Assembly: GCA_964428015.1 (NCBI GenBank)
Contig: CAYRWR010000016.1
Location: forward strand, 8,811-72,810
Origin: CAYRWR01 sp964428015
Lineage (GTDB): Bacteria; Spirochaetota; Brevinematia; Brevinematales; CAYRWR01
Length of the DNA: 64,000 nucleotides
Reading direction: 5' to 3'
Part shown: positions 7,208 through 15,627 of the stretch, in pieces
Layout: every line of letters starts with the position of its first letter
How positions within the stretch are numbered: position 1 is the stretch's first letter
The notes under the pieces: model-generated
What the model saw: only the letters and a program-made list of their open reading frames with translations
What the model was told of the DNA's origin: nothing
The model's database searches: none
Program-made: the position numbers and the translations under genes

Positions 7208-8371
7208 TTATTTTACATCCATATCCCACACACGGTTCTTTTTGTAGACCTTGCCGCCCATCTTTTCGATACCGGAGATGATGGCGGTGTTGTCTTCCAG
7301 CTCCCAGGAGAGCTCGCCGGTCTCGATGCCCATAGCTTTACCGGCCATAAAAGGCAGGGTGTAGAGCAGCGCGTCAAAGCCCAGCTGGCGGTAGTTGGGT
7401 TTGACCCCGGCCAGGAGCAGGCGGGCGCGTTTGAATTTAGGATAGGGCTTGATAAACTTTTTCCACACCAGCTTGAGCAGCTGAAGGATGGACTGCAGCC
7501 ACAGGGGCCACTTATGGTACTTGCGCAGGGAGTGTGTGATCTCCATGAGGTCAAAGATAGCAGTAGCAAAACCGACTACTTCGTTATCCTTTTCGATGAT
7601 CACCACCAGCTTGGGGTCGGAGATGAGCAGCAGGGTCTCTGCCATCATGTCAAACTCAGCCTGGCTCATGGGTACAAAGCCCCAGTTTTCGGCCCAGCCT
7701 GCTTCATATACGTCGATGATCTTGCGGAATTCTTCTTTTTTCTTTTTGGTATTGAGGTTGCGGATCACCAGGCCCTTTTCAGCGGCTTTTTTCTTGATAT
7801 GCTCGGCTATGCGCAGGACTTTGGGGTTGATGTCGATGGACATATCCAGCTTAAAGGCTACCAGGTCTTTGGCTTTTTTCATGCCGTAATTTTTGCACAG
7901 ATCCATATAATAGAGGGGGTTGTAGGGCATAATGGGCATGCGGTGGGAGCCGTCGGTCTCATACTGCATACCTACTTCGTCGTTGGTAGAACAGCTCATG
8001 GGTCCGCGGAAGTTGGTCATGCCTTTGGCTTTGACCCAGTCTTTGGCAGCGTCGAAAAGGGCATTGGCTACCGCCTGGTCATTGATACATTCGAAAAAGC
8101 CCCAGAATCCGGTCTTTTCCTTCCAGTATTTGTTATGGTCAGGGTTGTCGATAGCGGCGATACGGCCTACTACTTCGCCGTCCTTATAGGCCAGGAAAAA
8201 CTCAGCGCTACCCTGTTTAAAAAAGGGATGTTTTTTACGATTAAGACGGTCTTCCAGATCCATAATCAGATCGGGGGCCCAGGTAGGGTCGTTTTCATAG
8301 ATCTTCCAGGGCAGTTTTAAAAACGCGCTGTGTTCTTTACTGTTGGACACTTTTTTGACTTCGATAGCCAT
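7208..8371 (-). CDS. GNAT-fold N-acyltransferase of the YghO type, candidate ceramide synthase (bCerS-like)
   Basis: The 387-residue protein has two halves. The N-terminal half has YENDPTWAPDL, FFLAYKDGEVVGRIAAIDN and FRGPMSCSTNDEVG; the C-terminal half has VVIIEKDNEVVGFATAIFDL and ARLLLAGVKPNYRQLGFDALLY, a GNAT-like beta-strand and acyl-CoA loop arrangement. A basic, hydrophobic segment (WPLWLQSILQLLKLVWKKFIKP) could be membrane-associating. The pattern recalls YghO-type proteins, the group to which the bacterial ceramide synthase described in Caulobacter is related; that enzyme N-acylates the long-chain 3-keto amine. This identification is from memory of the family, not an alignment. Context supports it: the next gene upstream is an SDR like ceramide reductase, and a serine-palmitoyltransferase-like gene lies in the divergent operon. 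A general GNAT of unknown substrate is the alternative. Confidence 0.6.
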   Translation of the reverse strand: MAIEVKKVSNSKEHSAFLKLPWKIYENDPTWAPDLIMDLEDRLNRKKHPFFKQGSAEFFLAYKDGEVVGRIAAIDNPDHNKYWKEKTGFWGFFECINDQAVANALFDAAKDWVKAKGMTNFRGPMSCSTNDEVGMQYETDGSHRMPIMPYNPLYYMDLCKNYGMKKAKDLVAFKLDMSIDINPKVLRIAEHIKKKAAEKGLVIRNLNTKKKKEEFRKIIDVYEAGWAENWGFVPMSQAEFDMMAETLLLISDPKLVVIIEKDNEVVGFATAIFDLMEITHSLRKYHKWPLWLQSILQLLKLVWKKFIKPYPKFKRARLLLAGVKPNYRQLGFDALLYTLPFMAGKAMGIETGELSWELEDNTAIISGIEKMGGKVYKKNRVWDMDVK

Positions 8372-8443
8372 AACTTCCTCCTCTATTTTTAGTGTCTACT
8401 ATAGTAATATAATATTTAAATTTTGTAAAACAATGTCAGGATT

Positions 8444-9475
8444 TCATTTATATAAACGCAGTTTCCGGTCTGATTTATGGAGCAGTGTCTTAACCCGGTC
8501 CAGCCCGGAGACCCAGTCCATAGTCCGCGAGAAGCCCTGTTCAAAGGAGGTCTCCGGCACCCAATCCAGAAGCTGTTGAGCTTTGTCTATACTAAACCTC
8601 AGGCGGGAGCCGAAATTTTTCACGATATAGGTGGTGAGCAGGGGGCGCCTGGTCCGTGACAGGAGCCGGTACCAGGCCTCGAAGAGACGGGCCGTCAGCA
8701 TAGCCAGCCCCCGGGGGATGGTAGTAGTTATTTCCCTCACTCCGAAATGACGCGTGATCAGGGCGCAGAATTTTCTCAGGGTAAAGCAGACTCCGTCGTG
8801 TACCAGAAAGCCCTGGCCGTAGGACCGGGGCTCCCGGCTGATACGGTACACCAGGCTGGCTACATTACCTACGTAGACAGGCCAGCACAGGGCGTCCCGC
8901 CTCCAGAACAGCATATCGCGGCGTAGGACGGCATCTGTCATATCAGTAATGAAGTGGTAGTCTCTCTCTCCGTAGCACCAGCAGGGATAGACCACGCTGG
9001 CCTGGAATTTTCCGCTGTGATGGTGTTCCCATACAATCTTTTCGGCCGCGATCTTGGCATCGGGATAGGGCTCGCCCCAGGGTTCCAGGGTATGGTCTTC
9101 GGTAATGACATCTTTTTCGGTGTAGCCGAAGACGTCGTTGGTACTGAGATGGATAAATTGTCTGACCCGGGCTGCAGCCGCGGCCTGGCATATATTACGC
9201 GTACCCTGGACGGTTATGGTGTCATAAAGCCGGCGGGGGGACCAGTCTGATACCAGAGCGGCGGCGTGTATCACTATTTCTCTGTCCCGGCAGGCCAGAG
9301 CCAGGGCGGAACTGTCCTCCAGATCGCCTGTCACTACCTCCATACCGGATTTTGCATACCGGCTGAGATCATGTCCCGGCCGTACCAGCACCCGGACCTG
9401 GTCTCCCTCCCCGTGAAAACACTCTGCCAGGTGACTGCCTATAAAGCCGGTGGCGCCGGTAATCAGAATTTTCAT
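8444..9475 (-). CDS. Extended SDR (NAD-dependent epimerase/3-beta-HSD type), candidate ceramide reductase (bCerR-like)
   Basis: The 343-residue protein opens with the Rossmann signature GATGFIGSHL (residues 7-16) and continues with VIHAAALVSDW and the catalytic Y-x3-K in PYPDAKIAAEKIV. Total length and the C-terminal region fit the 3-beta-hydroxysteroid dehydrogenase-like extended SDRs. In Caulobacter an SDR of this class (CerR/bCerR) reduces the 3-keto group in ceramide synthesis. The gene is followed after about 72 bases by the GNAT gene on the same strand and is divergent from the acyl operon. A sugar or sterol-like dehydrogenase cannot be excluded from sequence alone. Confidence 0.65.
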   Translation of the reverse strand: MKILITGATGFIGSHLAECFHGEGDQVRVLVRPGHDLSRYAKSGMEVVTGDLEDSSALALACRDREIVIHAAALVSDWSPRRLYDTITVQGTRNICQAAAAARVRQFIHLSTNDVFGYTEKDVITEDHTLEPWGEPYPDAKIAAEKIVWEHHHSGKFQASVVYPCWCYGERDYHFITDMTDAVLRRDMLFWRRDALCWPVYVGNVASLVYRISREPRSYGQGFLVHDGVCFTLRKFCALITRHFGVREITTTIPRGLAMLTARLFEAWYRLLSRTRRPLLTTYIVKNFGSRLRFSIDKAQQLLDWVPETSFEQGFSRTMDWVSGLDRVKTLLHKSDRKLRLYK

Positions 9476-9812
9476 TTACTTCCCTTTATTAACTAATAGA
9501 CTTAATTGCAGATATACTTTAAAATATATTACAATATGTGATAAATCAATTTAATTATAGGTAGATTCCTGGATCGCACAGGCAGGACCAGAGGAATCCA
9601 AAGGTGTACGTGCATGTATACTTTACCCTATAATTCTTGTCTGGAACTAGGTTTATCATATAGATGCTAATAAAATTGATTAAAAAACAAGCACTGTGCA
9701 AGGTGATCAGGCCATTGAAACCCCGCTCAGCCGGAATTTTTCTCCCTTTTTAGCTGAATATAGCCTATTATTAAAACAAACACGGTAGTCAAATTTCATT
9801 TATTTTCAAAAA

Positions 9813-9832
9813 GGTATACGTTAGCGTATACC
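9813..9832 (+). promoter_or_regulatory. Perfect 8-bp palindrome, likely operator of the acyl operon
   Basis: GGTATACG (9813-9820), spacer TTAG, CGTATACC (9825-9832). It ends 5 bases before the -35 box of the operon promoter, a position suited to an activator or to a repressor that blocks RNA polymerase. No regulator gene for it is visible in the locus. Confidence 0.65.
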
Positions 9833-9837
9833 AAACC

Positions 9838-9866
9838 TTGACAGAAACACTTCAGGACTTTAGAAT
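9838..9866 (+). promoter_or_regulatory. Sigma70 promoter of the acyl/polyketide operon
   Basis: A consensus -35 TTGACA (9838-9843), a 17-base spacer and a -10 TAGAAT (9861-9866) lie 58 bases upstream of the ketosynthase start. Confidence 0.8.
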
Positions 9867-9923
9867 ATTAACCAAAATCGGAAGTATAAGCATTTAACCT
9901 TACAATAGAGGAGTGTCTGACCG

Positions 9924-11219
9924 ATGAGTGAAAAGAAAAGAGTCGTCATCACAGGTATGGCTACTATCAATCCCCTGGGTGATACTTTGGATGGTTTTTA
10001 CTACAACCTCATGGCCGGCAAATCCGGTATCAAACGCTGGAATAGCGTCAATGTAGACCATCTGGAATGCCAGATCGGCGGCGATATGGGAGACTATGAT
10101 TTCCAGTCTGCCCTGGATCAGCTCAAGACCAGACTCAGCGAAGAGCAGCACAAGAAGCTGCGCAAACTGTTCCGCACCATGACCTTTTCCAATAAAAGCG
10201 GGGTCATCACCGCTCTCAATGCCTATCTCGATGCCAATCTCTTCGCGGAAAATGCCGCCGTAGACCCTACCCGCGTCTCTGTAGTAGTAGGCGGACATAA
10301 TATCTCCAGTAAATATATATTTGACCAGATCCATCAGTACGATCAGGAAAAAGAATACATAGACCCTCTGTACGGCATCGAAGCCCTGGACCCCAATATC
10401 CCCGGCACTATATCTGAAGTCCTGGGCGCCAAAGGTCCCTCCTTCAACGTGGGCGCGGCCTGTGCCAGCGGAAACATCGCTATGCGGGACGGCTTCAGGG
10501 ATATCGTGACGGGAGAATGTGATATAGCAGTCATCTCCGGCCCCATGTGGGACATGAATGAATCCGACATCCACGCCATGGGCTTTTTATCCGCCCTGGT
10601 GGTGGAAGAACGCTTCCAGCATGACCCGGAACACGCCTCCCGGCCCTTTGACTCTCAACGCTGCGGCTTTGTGCCCTCTCATGGCGCGGCCACTCTGATC
10701 CTGGAAGACCTGGATCATGCCCGTAAACGCGGCGCCCATATCTATGCTGAGATCCTGGGAGTAGCAGCCAATGCCAATGCCAACCACCTCCCCGCCCCCA
10801 GTGAAGACGCCCAGTTTGAACTCATGACTAAACTGCTGGCCATGACCGGGGTAAAAAAAGAAGAAGTCAACTATGTGTCCTGTCACGCCACCGGCACACC
10901 CGCCGGAGATATCAAAGAGCTCAATGCCATAAAGCGTACCTTTGGGGAACAGGCCTACAAGCTCAAAGTCAACGCCCCCAAGTCCATGCTGGGGCATACC
11001 TGCTGGGCCGCTCCCCTGGTGGAGACCGTAGCGGCTGTACTGCAGATGAATCACTCCCGCCTGCACGGCACCATAAATATTGAAAAACTGGCTGATGAAG
11101 TAGATCTGGATGTCTGCGCCAACGGACCGGTAGACTGGGACATCAATGTGATGCTCAAGAATTCTTTCGGATTCGGCGGCCTCAACTGTTGTTCACTCAT
11201 TAAAAAATATAAGGAATAA
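9924..11219 (+). CDS. Beta-ketoacyl-ACP synthase (KAS II-like), first gene of the operon
   Basis: The 431-residue ketosynthase has the complete Cys-His-His triad: Cys180 in GAACASGN, His321 in CHATGTPAGD and His358 in GHTCWAAPLVE. It should extend an acyl-ACP by decarboxylative condensation with malonyl-ACP. The motifs around the active sites differ from ordinary FabF (GAACASG, GHTCWAA rather than SACATS, GHLIGAAG), so it is a diverged, pathway-specific enzyme; a typical FabF is encoded at the far end of the locus. HMG-synthase cassettes usually contain a decarboxylating KS in which this Cys is Ser, but here Cys is retained. RBS GAGGAG lies about 10 bases upstream. The ketoreductase follows after 2 bases. 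Confidence 0.85.
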   Translation: MSEKKRVVITGMATINPLGDTLDGFYYNLMAGKSGIKRWNSVNVDHLECQIGGDMGDYDFQSALDQLKTRLSEEQHKKLRKLFRTMTFSNKSGVITALNAYLDANLFAENAAVDPTRVSVVVGGHNISSKYIFDQIHQYDQEKEYIDPLYGIEALDPNIPGTISEVLGAKGPSFNVGAACASGNIAMRDGFRDIVTGECDIAVISGPMWDMNESDIHAMGFLSALVVEERFQHDPEHASRPFDSQRCGFVPSHGAATLILEDLDHARKRGAHIYAEILGVAANANANHLPAPSEDAQFELMTKLLAMTGVKKEEVNYVSCHATGTPAGDIKELNAIKRTFGEQAYKLKVNAPKSMLGHTCWAAPLVETVAAVLQMNHSRLHGTINIEKLADEVDLDVCANGPVDWDINVMLKNSFGFGGLNCCSLIKKYKE

Positions 11220-11221
11220 AC

Positions 11222-11962
11222 ATGAATGCATTTGTCACCGGCGGTTCCCGGGGTATAGGCCGGGATATCGTGCTGAAATTTGTCCGTCAGGGCTGGGGTG
11301 TGGGTTTCTCCTACGTGGGCAACAAAGCCAAGGCCGACGAGACCATACAGATGGCTAAAGACATCAATCCTGCGGTCAAAGTAGTGGCCTACCAGCTTGA
11401 TGTCAAAGACAGCGGCCAGGTCGAAAATATAGTGGATCAGGCTACCATGGATTTTGATGATATCACTGCCCTGGTCAACAATGCCGCTGTAGTGAAAAAC
11501 AATGCCGCGGCTCTCATGTCCAATGAAGAATGGGACGAAGTGATCGCCACTGACCTCACCGGACCTTTTTACATGGCTCGCAGTTTTCTGATGCATTTTA
11601 TTTCCAATAAAAAAGGCCGCATCATCAATATCTCCAGTCTGGCCCAACACGGAATATCCGGACAGGTCAACTACGCCGCGGCCAAAGCCGGCCTGATCGG
11701 TATGACCCAGACCCTGGCCAAAGAATACGGCCCCAAGGGGATTACCTCAAATGTGGTGACCGTGGGCTATGTACAGACTGATATGACCCAGGATAGTATG
11801 GCCGACCATCTGCATGAATACTGGATGAAGCATTGTCCCCTTAAACGTGTAGGCTCAGGCGATGATATTGCCAATGCTGTGTATTTTCTCTGCTCTGATG
11901 AGGGCAGTTTTATTAATGGCGAAGTGTTGCGTGTGTCCGGCGGACTCACCTACGCTCCCTAA
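11222..11962 (+). CDS. 3-oxoacyl-ACP reductase, FabG-like SDR
   Basis: The 246-residue classical SDR has the N-terminal NADP motif GGSRGIG (residues 7-13), NNAA, a catalytic Ser in INISS and Y-x3-K in NYAAAKAGLIG, with the C-terminal FabG pattern GYVQTDMT and FINGEVLRVSGG. It should reduce the 3-keto group of the acyl-ACP made by the adjacent ketosynthase. Spacing of 2 bases from that gene suggests translational coupling. Both could also act before the sphingoid-type condensation. Assignment as ketoreductase is firm; the chain length is unknown. Confidence 0.85.
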   Translation: MNAFVTGGSRGIGRDIVLKFVRQGWGVGFSYVGNKAKADETIQMAKDINPAVKVVAYQLDVKDSGQVENIVDQATMDFDDITALVNNAAVVKNNAAALMSNEEWDEVIATDLTGPFYMARSFLMHFISNKKGRIINISSLAQHGISGQVNYAAAKAGLIGMTQTLAKEYGPKGITSNVVTVGYVQTDMTQDSMADHLHEYWMKHCPLKRVGSGDDIANAVYFLCSDEGSFINGEVLRVSGGLTYAP

Positions 11963-11981
11963 AAACCGGAGGAATTAGAAT

Positions 11982-13217
11982 ATGGCTCGTAAAGTAGGAA
12001 TTGAAAAGATCAACATATACGGCAGCTCTATGTGCCTGTCTCAGGTAGACCTGGCCAATGCCCGGGGACGCGACCCGGAGAAAGTGCTGCATGACTTTCA
12101 CATCAACACCCGGTCTCTGAATCCTCCCTATGAAGATACTGTGACCATGGGGGCCAATGCGGCCCGCGCTATGCTGACTCAGGAAGATATTGATTCTATC
12201 GGTATGATCATCGTGGGTACCGAAGGTTCCGTCGACTTTGGTAAGCCTATCTCCACCAATATCCACGGCGCTCTGGGGCTGCCTGCCAACTGCCGCTCTT
12301 ATGAGACCAAACACGCCTGTTATTCCGGTGTAGCCGCACTGGATACAGCTATCAACTGGATCGCTTCCGGTCTGAACAAAGGTAAAAAAGCCCTGGTCAT
12401 CGCCGCGGACTTCAGCCGTAAACATTTTGACAAAGACCACGAATTCGTTCTGGGCGGTTCAGCCGCTGCCGTACTGGTCAGCGACAATCCCCAGGTAGTC
12501 GAATTTGAACTGGAAAATAAAGGTACCTGGACTACCAATGTCTATGATACTTTCCGCCCTTCTGCCACTGTGGAAATGGGTAATAACGAGGTCAGCCTCT
12601 ACTCCTATCAGGACGCGGTGGAGGGTGCCTTTACCGACTATCTGCGCACCCTGGGCAAGGAAAGCATAGATATCGATGCTTACTTTAAAAACCATGTCTA
12701 CCATATGCCCTTCCCCGGAATGGCTCTGCTGGGACATCGTGTGGTCTGTAAGATGTCAGGAATCAAGAAAAAATCTGAAATACAGGAAAGTTTTGACCGC
12801 AAAGTCATGCCTTCCCTGACCTATGCCAAACGCGTGGGTTCCACCTATGGTGCCTCCAATTTTGTAGGCCTGTGCGGTATCATCAATACTGTACCTGAAC
12901 TCAAAGCGGGCGACAGGATCTCTCTATTCTCCTACGGCTCCGGCTGTATCGGTGAATTTTATTCCGCCAAAGTAATGGAGAACGCCAAAAAAGTTGTGGG
13001 AGCGATGTACATCGATAAAGCTCTGGATTCACGCATGCAGGTCTCTGTAAAGCAGTATGAAGAGATTGAAAACGTACGCGAAAGCTTTATTGAACACCCC
13101 AACTTTGTGCCTGATTTTTCAATCGCTGACAATTGGTTTAAAAAACACTACGAAGGCAAAGGATTGCTCTATCTGAAAGAAGTCAAAGACTTCTACAGAA
13201 CTTATGACTGGAGCTAA
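11982..13217 (+). CDS. HMG-CoA-synthase-like enzyme of a beta-branching cassette (PksG/MupH type)
   Basis: The 411-residue protein has HMG-CoA synthase catalytic residues: Glu81 in GTEGSVD, Cys113 in KHACYSG and His241 in YHMPFPGMALLGH. KHACYSG and the length fit the PksG/MupH/CurD group, which adds an acetyl unit from an ACP to a beta-ketoacyl-ACP, rather than mevalonate-pathway HMG-CoA synthase. Context is decisive: the two hydratase-like genes that act next in the beta-branching pathway follow directly, and an ACP with a GANS motif is four genes downstream. No other mevalonate gene is in the window. The product here would be an HMG-type acyl-ACP. Confidence 0.85.
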   Translation: MARKVGIEKINIYGSSMCLSQVDLANARGRDPEKVLHDFHINTRSLNPPYEDTVTMGANAARAMLTQEDIDSIGMIIVGTEGSVDFGKPISTNIHGALGLPANCRSYETKHACYSGVAALDTAINWIASGLNKGKKALVIAADFSRKHFDKDHEFVLGGSAAAVLVSDNPQVVEFELENKGTWTTNVYDTFRPSATVEMGNNEVSLYSYQDAVEGAFTDYLRTLGKESIDIDAYFKNHVYHMPFPGMALLGHRVVCKMSGIKKKSEIQESFDRKVMPSLTYAKRVGSTYGASNFVGLCGIINTVPELKAGDRISLFSYGSGCIGEFYSAKVMENAKKVVGAMYIDKALDSRMQVSVKQYEEIENVRESFIEHPNFVPDFSIADNWFKKHYEGKGLLYLKEVKDFYRTYDWS

Positions 13218-13219
13218 TT

Positions 13220-14020
13220 TTGGCAATTGAATACAAAGTAGACTCCGGCCTGGCTATCATTACCCTGGCTGACAGTGACAGCGGAAACCGCCTCAACCAG
13301 AAAAGCCTGGAAGGCCTGGACCGCAGTCTGGATGAAGCGCTCTACGACAAAGACGTACGGGTGATTCTGCTGCGCAGCAACGGTAAAAATTTCTGCCTGG
13401 GTATGGACCTGGAATTTCTGCAGTCTTCCCAGGGCGAATCCAGCCTGGCTAAAAAAGTAATCGGCATGTATGTCCAGGTCCTGCGCAAGATCTATGAAGC
13501 CCCCAAACCGGTCGTTGCTGCCATCAACGGAGATGTCAAAGCCGGCGGCATGGGACTGATTTGTGCCTGTGATATCCTGCTGGCTTCAGACCAGTCCAGT
13601 TTTGAGCTTTCTGAAGTGCTGCTGGGTATAATACCGGCCAATGTGCTGCCCTTTCTGATGTCGCGTCGGGTATCTCCGGCCCAAGCCCGCTACCTCATAT
13701 TAACCGCGGCCCGTCTCAGTGCTACACAGGCTCTGACCATAGGCCTGGTGGATGAAGTACACACTGGCGAAGAATTGGAAAAAAAGACCCGGGCTGTGGT
13801 CAAAGGCCTGTTCCGGGCGGCTCCCCATGCCGTAGCCAGTACCAAGAAATTCACCTCACTGTTGTGGGGTAAAGATATCGAAGAAGGCTCCCGTCTGGCC
13901 CAGGAAGAACTCCTGGCCCTGATACAGCAGCCCGAAGTCATGGCTGGTATTGCCGCGTTTAATGAAGGCGGTATCCCGGAGTGGTTTGGCAAGTTCAAAC
14001 CCCAGGATAATATTTTATAG
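13220..14020 (+). CDS. Enoyl-CoA-hydratase-like ECH1, dehydratase of the beta-branching cassette (PksH/CurE type)
   Basis: The 266-residue crotonase-fold protein starts at TTG (13220), 2 bases after the previous stop, with GGAG overlapping that gene's end. Crotonase landmarks are FCLGMDLEFL, AINGDVKAGGMGLICACDILLAS (first oxyanion-hole region) and FELSEVLLGIIPANVLPFL. The last motif is typical of ECH1 enzymes that dehydrate the HMG-type acyl-ACP to a 3-methylglutaconyl-type product. Position directly between the HMG-synthase-like gene and ECH2 matches bacterial trans-AT clusters such as pksGHI. Fatty-acid beta-oxidation is less likely because no acyl-CoA dehydrogenase or thiolase is nearby. 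Confidence 0.8.
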   Translation: MAIEYKVDSGLAIITLADSDSGNRLNQKSLEGLDRSLDEALYDKDVRVILLRSNGKNFCLGMDLEFLQSSQGESSLAKKVIGMYVQVLRKIYEAPKPVVAAINGDVKAGGMGLICACDILLASDQSSFELSEVLLGIIPANVLPFLMSRRVSPAQARYLILTAARLSATQALTIGLVDEVHTGEELEKKTRAVVKGLFRAAPHAVASTKKFTSLLWGKDIEEGSRLAQEELLALIQQPEVMAGIAAFNEGGIPEWFGKFKPQDNIL

Positions 14021-14028
14021 AGGTCGAC

Positions 14029-14778
14029 ATGAATAACAGAATCGAGATCAGTATGAGCAATGAGGGTATTGCCACCCTCAAAATGAACGATACCGACAAG
14101 AAAAATATATTTTCCGATGACTTTATCGCCGATCTGGTAGAAGGCATCGAAAAAGTTGAAAAACTGGAACCCAAAGTCATGATCCTGCAGGGACTGCCCG
14201 AAGTGTTCAGCGGCGGGGCTGATAAGAAAAACCTCATCGACCTGGCTGAAGGTAAAGTCCATGTCAAAGACCTGCTCATCTCTGAAAAACTGGTCCATGC
14301 CCCCTTCCCCATCATTTCCGCTATGGAAGGTCATGCGGTGGGCGGCGGTCTGGTCATGGCGGCTTGTACCGATATAGTGATCGCGGCCCGGGAAAGCTGG
14401 TATGGCGTAGTATTTATGAGCCTGGGCTTTACCCCCGGCATGGGTACTACTACCCTGCTGCAGGACCTGTTTGGCCCCTTTGTGGCTAATGAGATGATGT
14501 ACAGCGGCAAGCGTTACAAGGGGAGACACCTCTCGGAAATGGCTAATAACATCAATTATATCCTGCCCCGGGAAGAAGTCATGAAAAAAGCTAATGATAT
14601 AGCTTTACAAATCGCGCAGAACAATATAAAGTCTATATACCTGTTAAAATACGCACTTAGTGCACGTAAAAAGAAACTGCTCATCGAAGCACGCGTCCAG
14701 GAAGATTTTATGCACCGTCTGAGCTTTGCCTTTCCAGAGACCAGAAAGACAATTGAAGATTTTTACGCGGGACAATAA
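14029..14778 (+). CDS. Enoyl-CoA-hydratase-like ECH2, decarboxylase of the beta-branching cassette (PksI/CurF type)
   Basis: The 249-residue crotonase-fold protein has EGHAVGGGLVMAACTDIVIAA and then ESWYGVVFMSLGFTPGMGTT. The GFTPGMG-T block is the hallmark of ECH2 enzymes, which decarboxylate the glutaconyl-type intermediate to leave a beta-methyl branched enoyl-ACP. It lacks the two catalytic Glu arrangement of true hydratases. The start is ATG with GAGG upstream, 8 bases after ECH1. Together with the two preceding genes this completes the three chemical steps of beta-alkylation. Confidence 0.85.
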   Translation: MNNRIEISMSNEGIATLKMNDTDKKNIFSDDFIADLVEGIEKVEKLEPKVMILQGLPEVFSGGADKKNLIDLAEGKVHVKDLLISEKLVHAPFPIISAMEGHAVGGGLVMAACTDIVIAARESWYGVVFMSLGFTPGMGTTTLLQDLFGPFVANEMMYSGKRYKGRHLSEMANNINYILPREEVMKKANDIALQIAQNNIKSIYLLKYALSARKKKLLIEARVQEDFMHRLSFAFPETRKTIEDFYAGQ

Positions 14779-14797
14779 AATATTTTAAGGTGTAGTC

Positions 14798-15598
14798 ATG
14801 ATTAATATTGATATGAAGGATAAGGTAGTACTCATCACCGGTGGTACCAAAGGTATCGGTTTAGCTTCGGCCCTTAAAATGGCCCAGGCTGGAGCACGCA
14901 CCTATCTATCCTACAAATGGGGATCGGATGATTTCAGCCCCATTTACGAAGCTTTTGATAAAGTGAAGGCTATCCGCCCTGTATTGATTCAGGCGGACGT
15001 CAGCGTCACCGAGGATACAGAAGCCCTGCTCAACGCCATCAAGGCTCAAGAGTCAAAAATCGATATCTTTATTTCCAATGTGGGTTTTGCCCAGAGCCCC
15101 AAGGATCTCATGGACTACAAAAAACGCAGTCTGTTCAAGACCCTGGAGTATTCTACCTGGCCCATGATCGAGTACACCCAGTACATAAAAAAGATATTCG
15201 GCAAATATCCCGGAAAAGTTCTGGGTATTTCCAGTGACGGCCCTGACCATTTTTATCAGGGATACGACTTTGTAGCCGCGTCCAAGTCCCTACTGGAATT
15301 TTTCGGCAAGTACATGGCGGTGCACCTCTATGAAGAAGGCAGTACCGTGAACGTGGTACGCTTCGGCCCGGTGAATACTGAATCCTTCCAGCTGATCTTC
15401 GGCCAGGGATTTATCGATTATCTGAAAGAAAACAACCTGCCCGAAGAAACCGTGATGACTCCCGAAGAATGCGCCGATGCGGTCTTTGCCCTGTGTTCCG
15501 GCCTGATGGACGCCATGAACGGGCAGATCATTACAGTAGACCGCGGTATGCCCTACCGTGACAATACAATGCTCCGTTACATAAAAGAAAAAAAATAG
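14798..15598 (+). CDS. SDR with an enoyl-reductase type Y-x6-K motif (FabI/FabL-like)
   Basis: The 266-residue SDR begins with VLITGGTKGIGLA (Rossmann) and has GISSDGPDHFYQGYDFVAASK. The catalytic spacing is Tyr156-x6-Lys163, as in enoyl-ACP reductases FabI and FabL, not the Y-x3-K of ketoreductases such as the FabG-like gene in this operon. FVAASKSLLEFFGKYMAVHL and the late GQIITVDRGM resemble FabL. Placed right after ECH2, it may reduce the branched enoyl-ACP (3-methylcrotonyl-type) to the saturated form. If so, the operon contains all activities needed to make isovaleryl-ACP or a beta-methyl saturated chain. The call rests on motif spacing, so biochemical role is inference. Confidence 0.65.
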   Translation: MINIDMKDKVVLITGGTKGIGLASALKMAQAGARTYLSYKWGSDDFSPIYEAFDKVKAIRPVLIQADVSVTEDTEALLNAIKAQESKIDIFISNVGFAQSPKDLMDYKKRSLFKTLEYSTWPMIEYTQYIKKIFGKYPGKVLGISSDGPDHFYQGYDFVAASKSLLEFFGKYMAVHLYEEGSTVNVVRFGPVNTESFQLIFGQGFIDYLKENNLPEETVMTPEECADAVFALCSGLMDAMNGQIITVDRGMPYRDNTMLRYIKEKK

Positions 15599-15627
15599 AA
15601 AAATAAAATACTATTTGGAGGACTTAA

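Larger units (their letters stand above)
9476..9923. other. Divergent control region between the SDR and the acyl operon
   Basis: This 448-base AT-rich gap lies between two divergent gene groups. It holds one clear plus-strand promoter and a palindrome (annotated separately). For the minus-strand SDR I see only AT-rich sequence and no box pair good enough to annotate. No credible ORF is present. Confidence 0.6.

Noticed and set aside
11982..13217. Mevalonate-pathway HMG-CoA synthase
   Set aside because: It is followed by ECH1 and ECH2 genes of the beta-branching type and an ACP; no HMG-CoA reductase or kinases are present.
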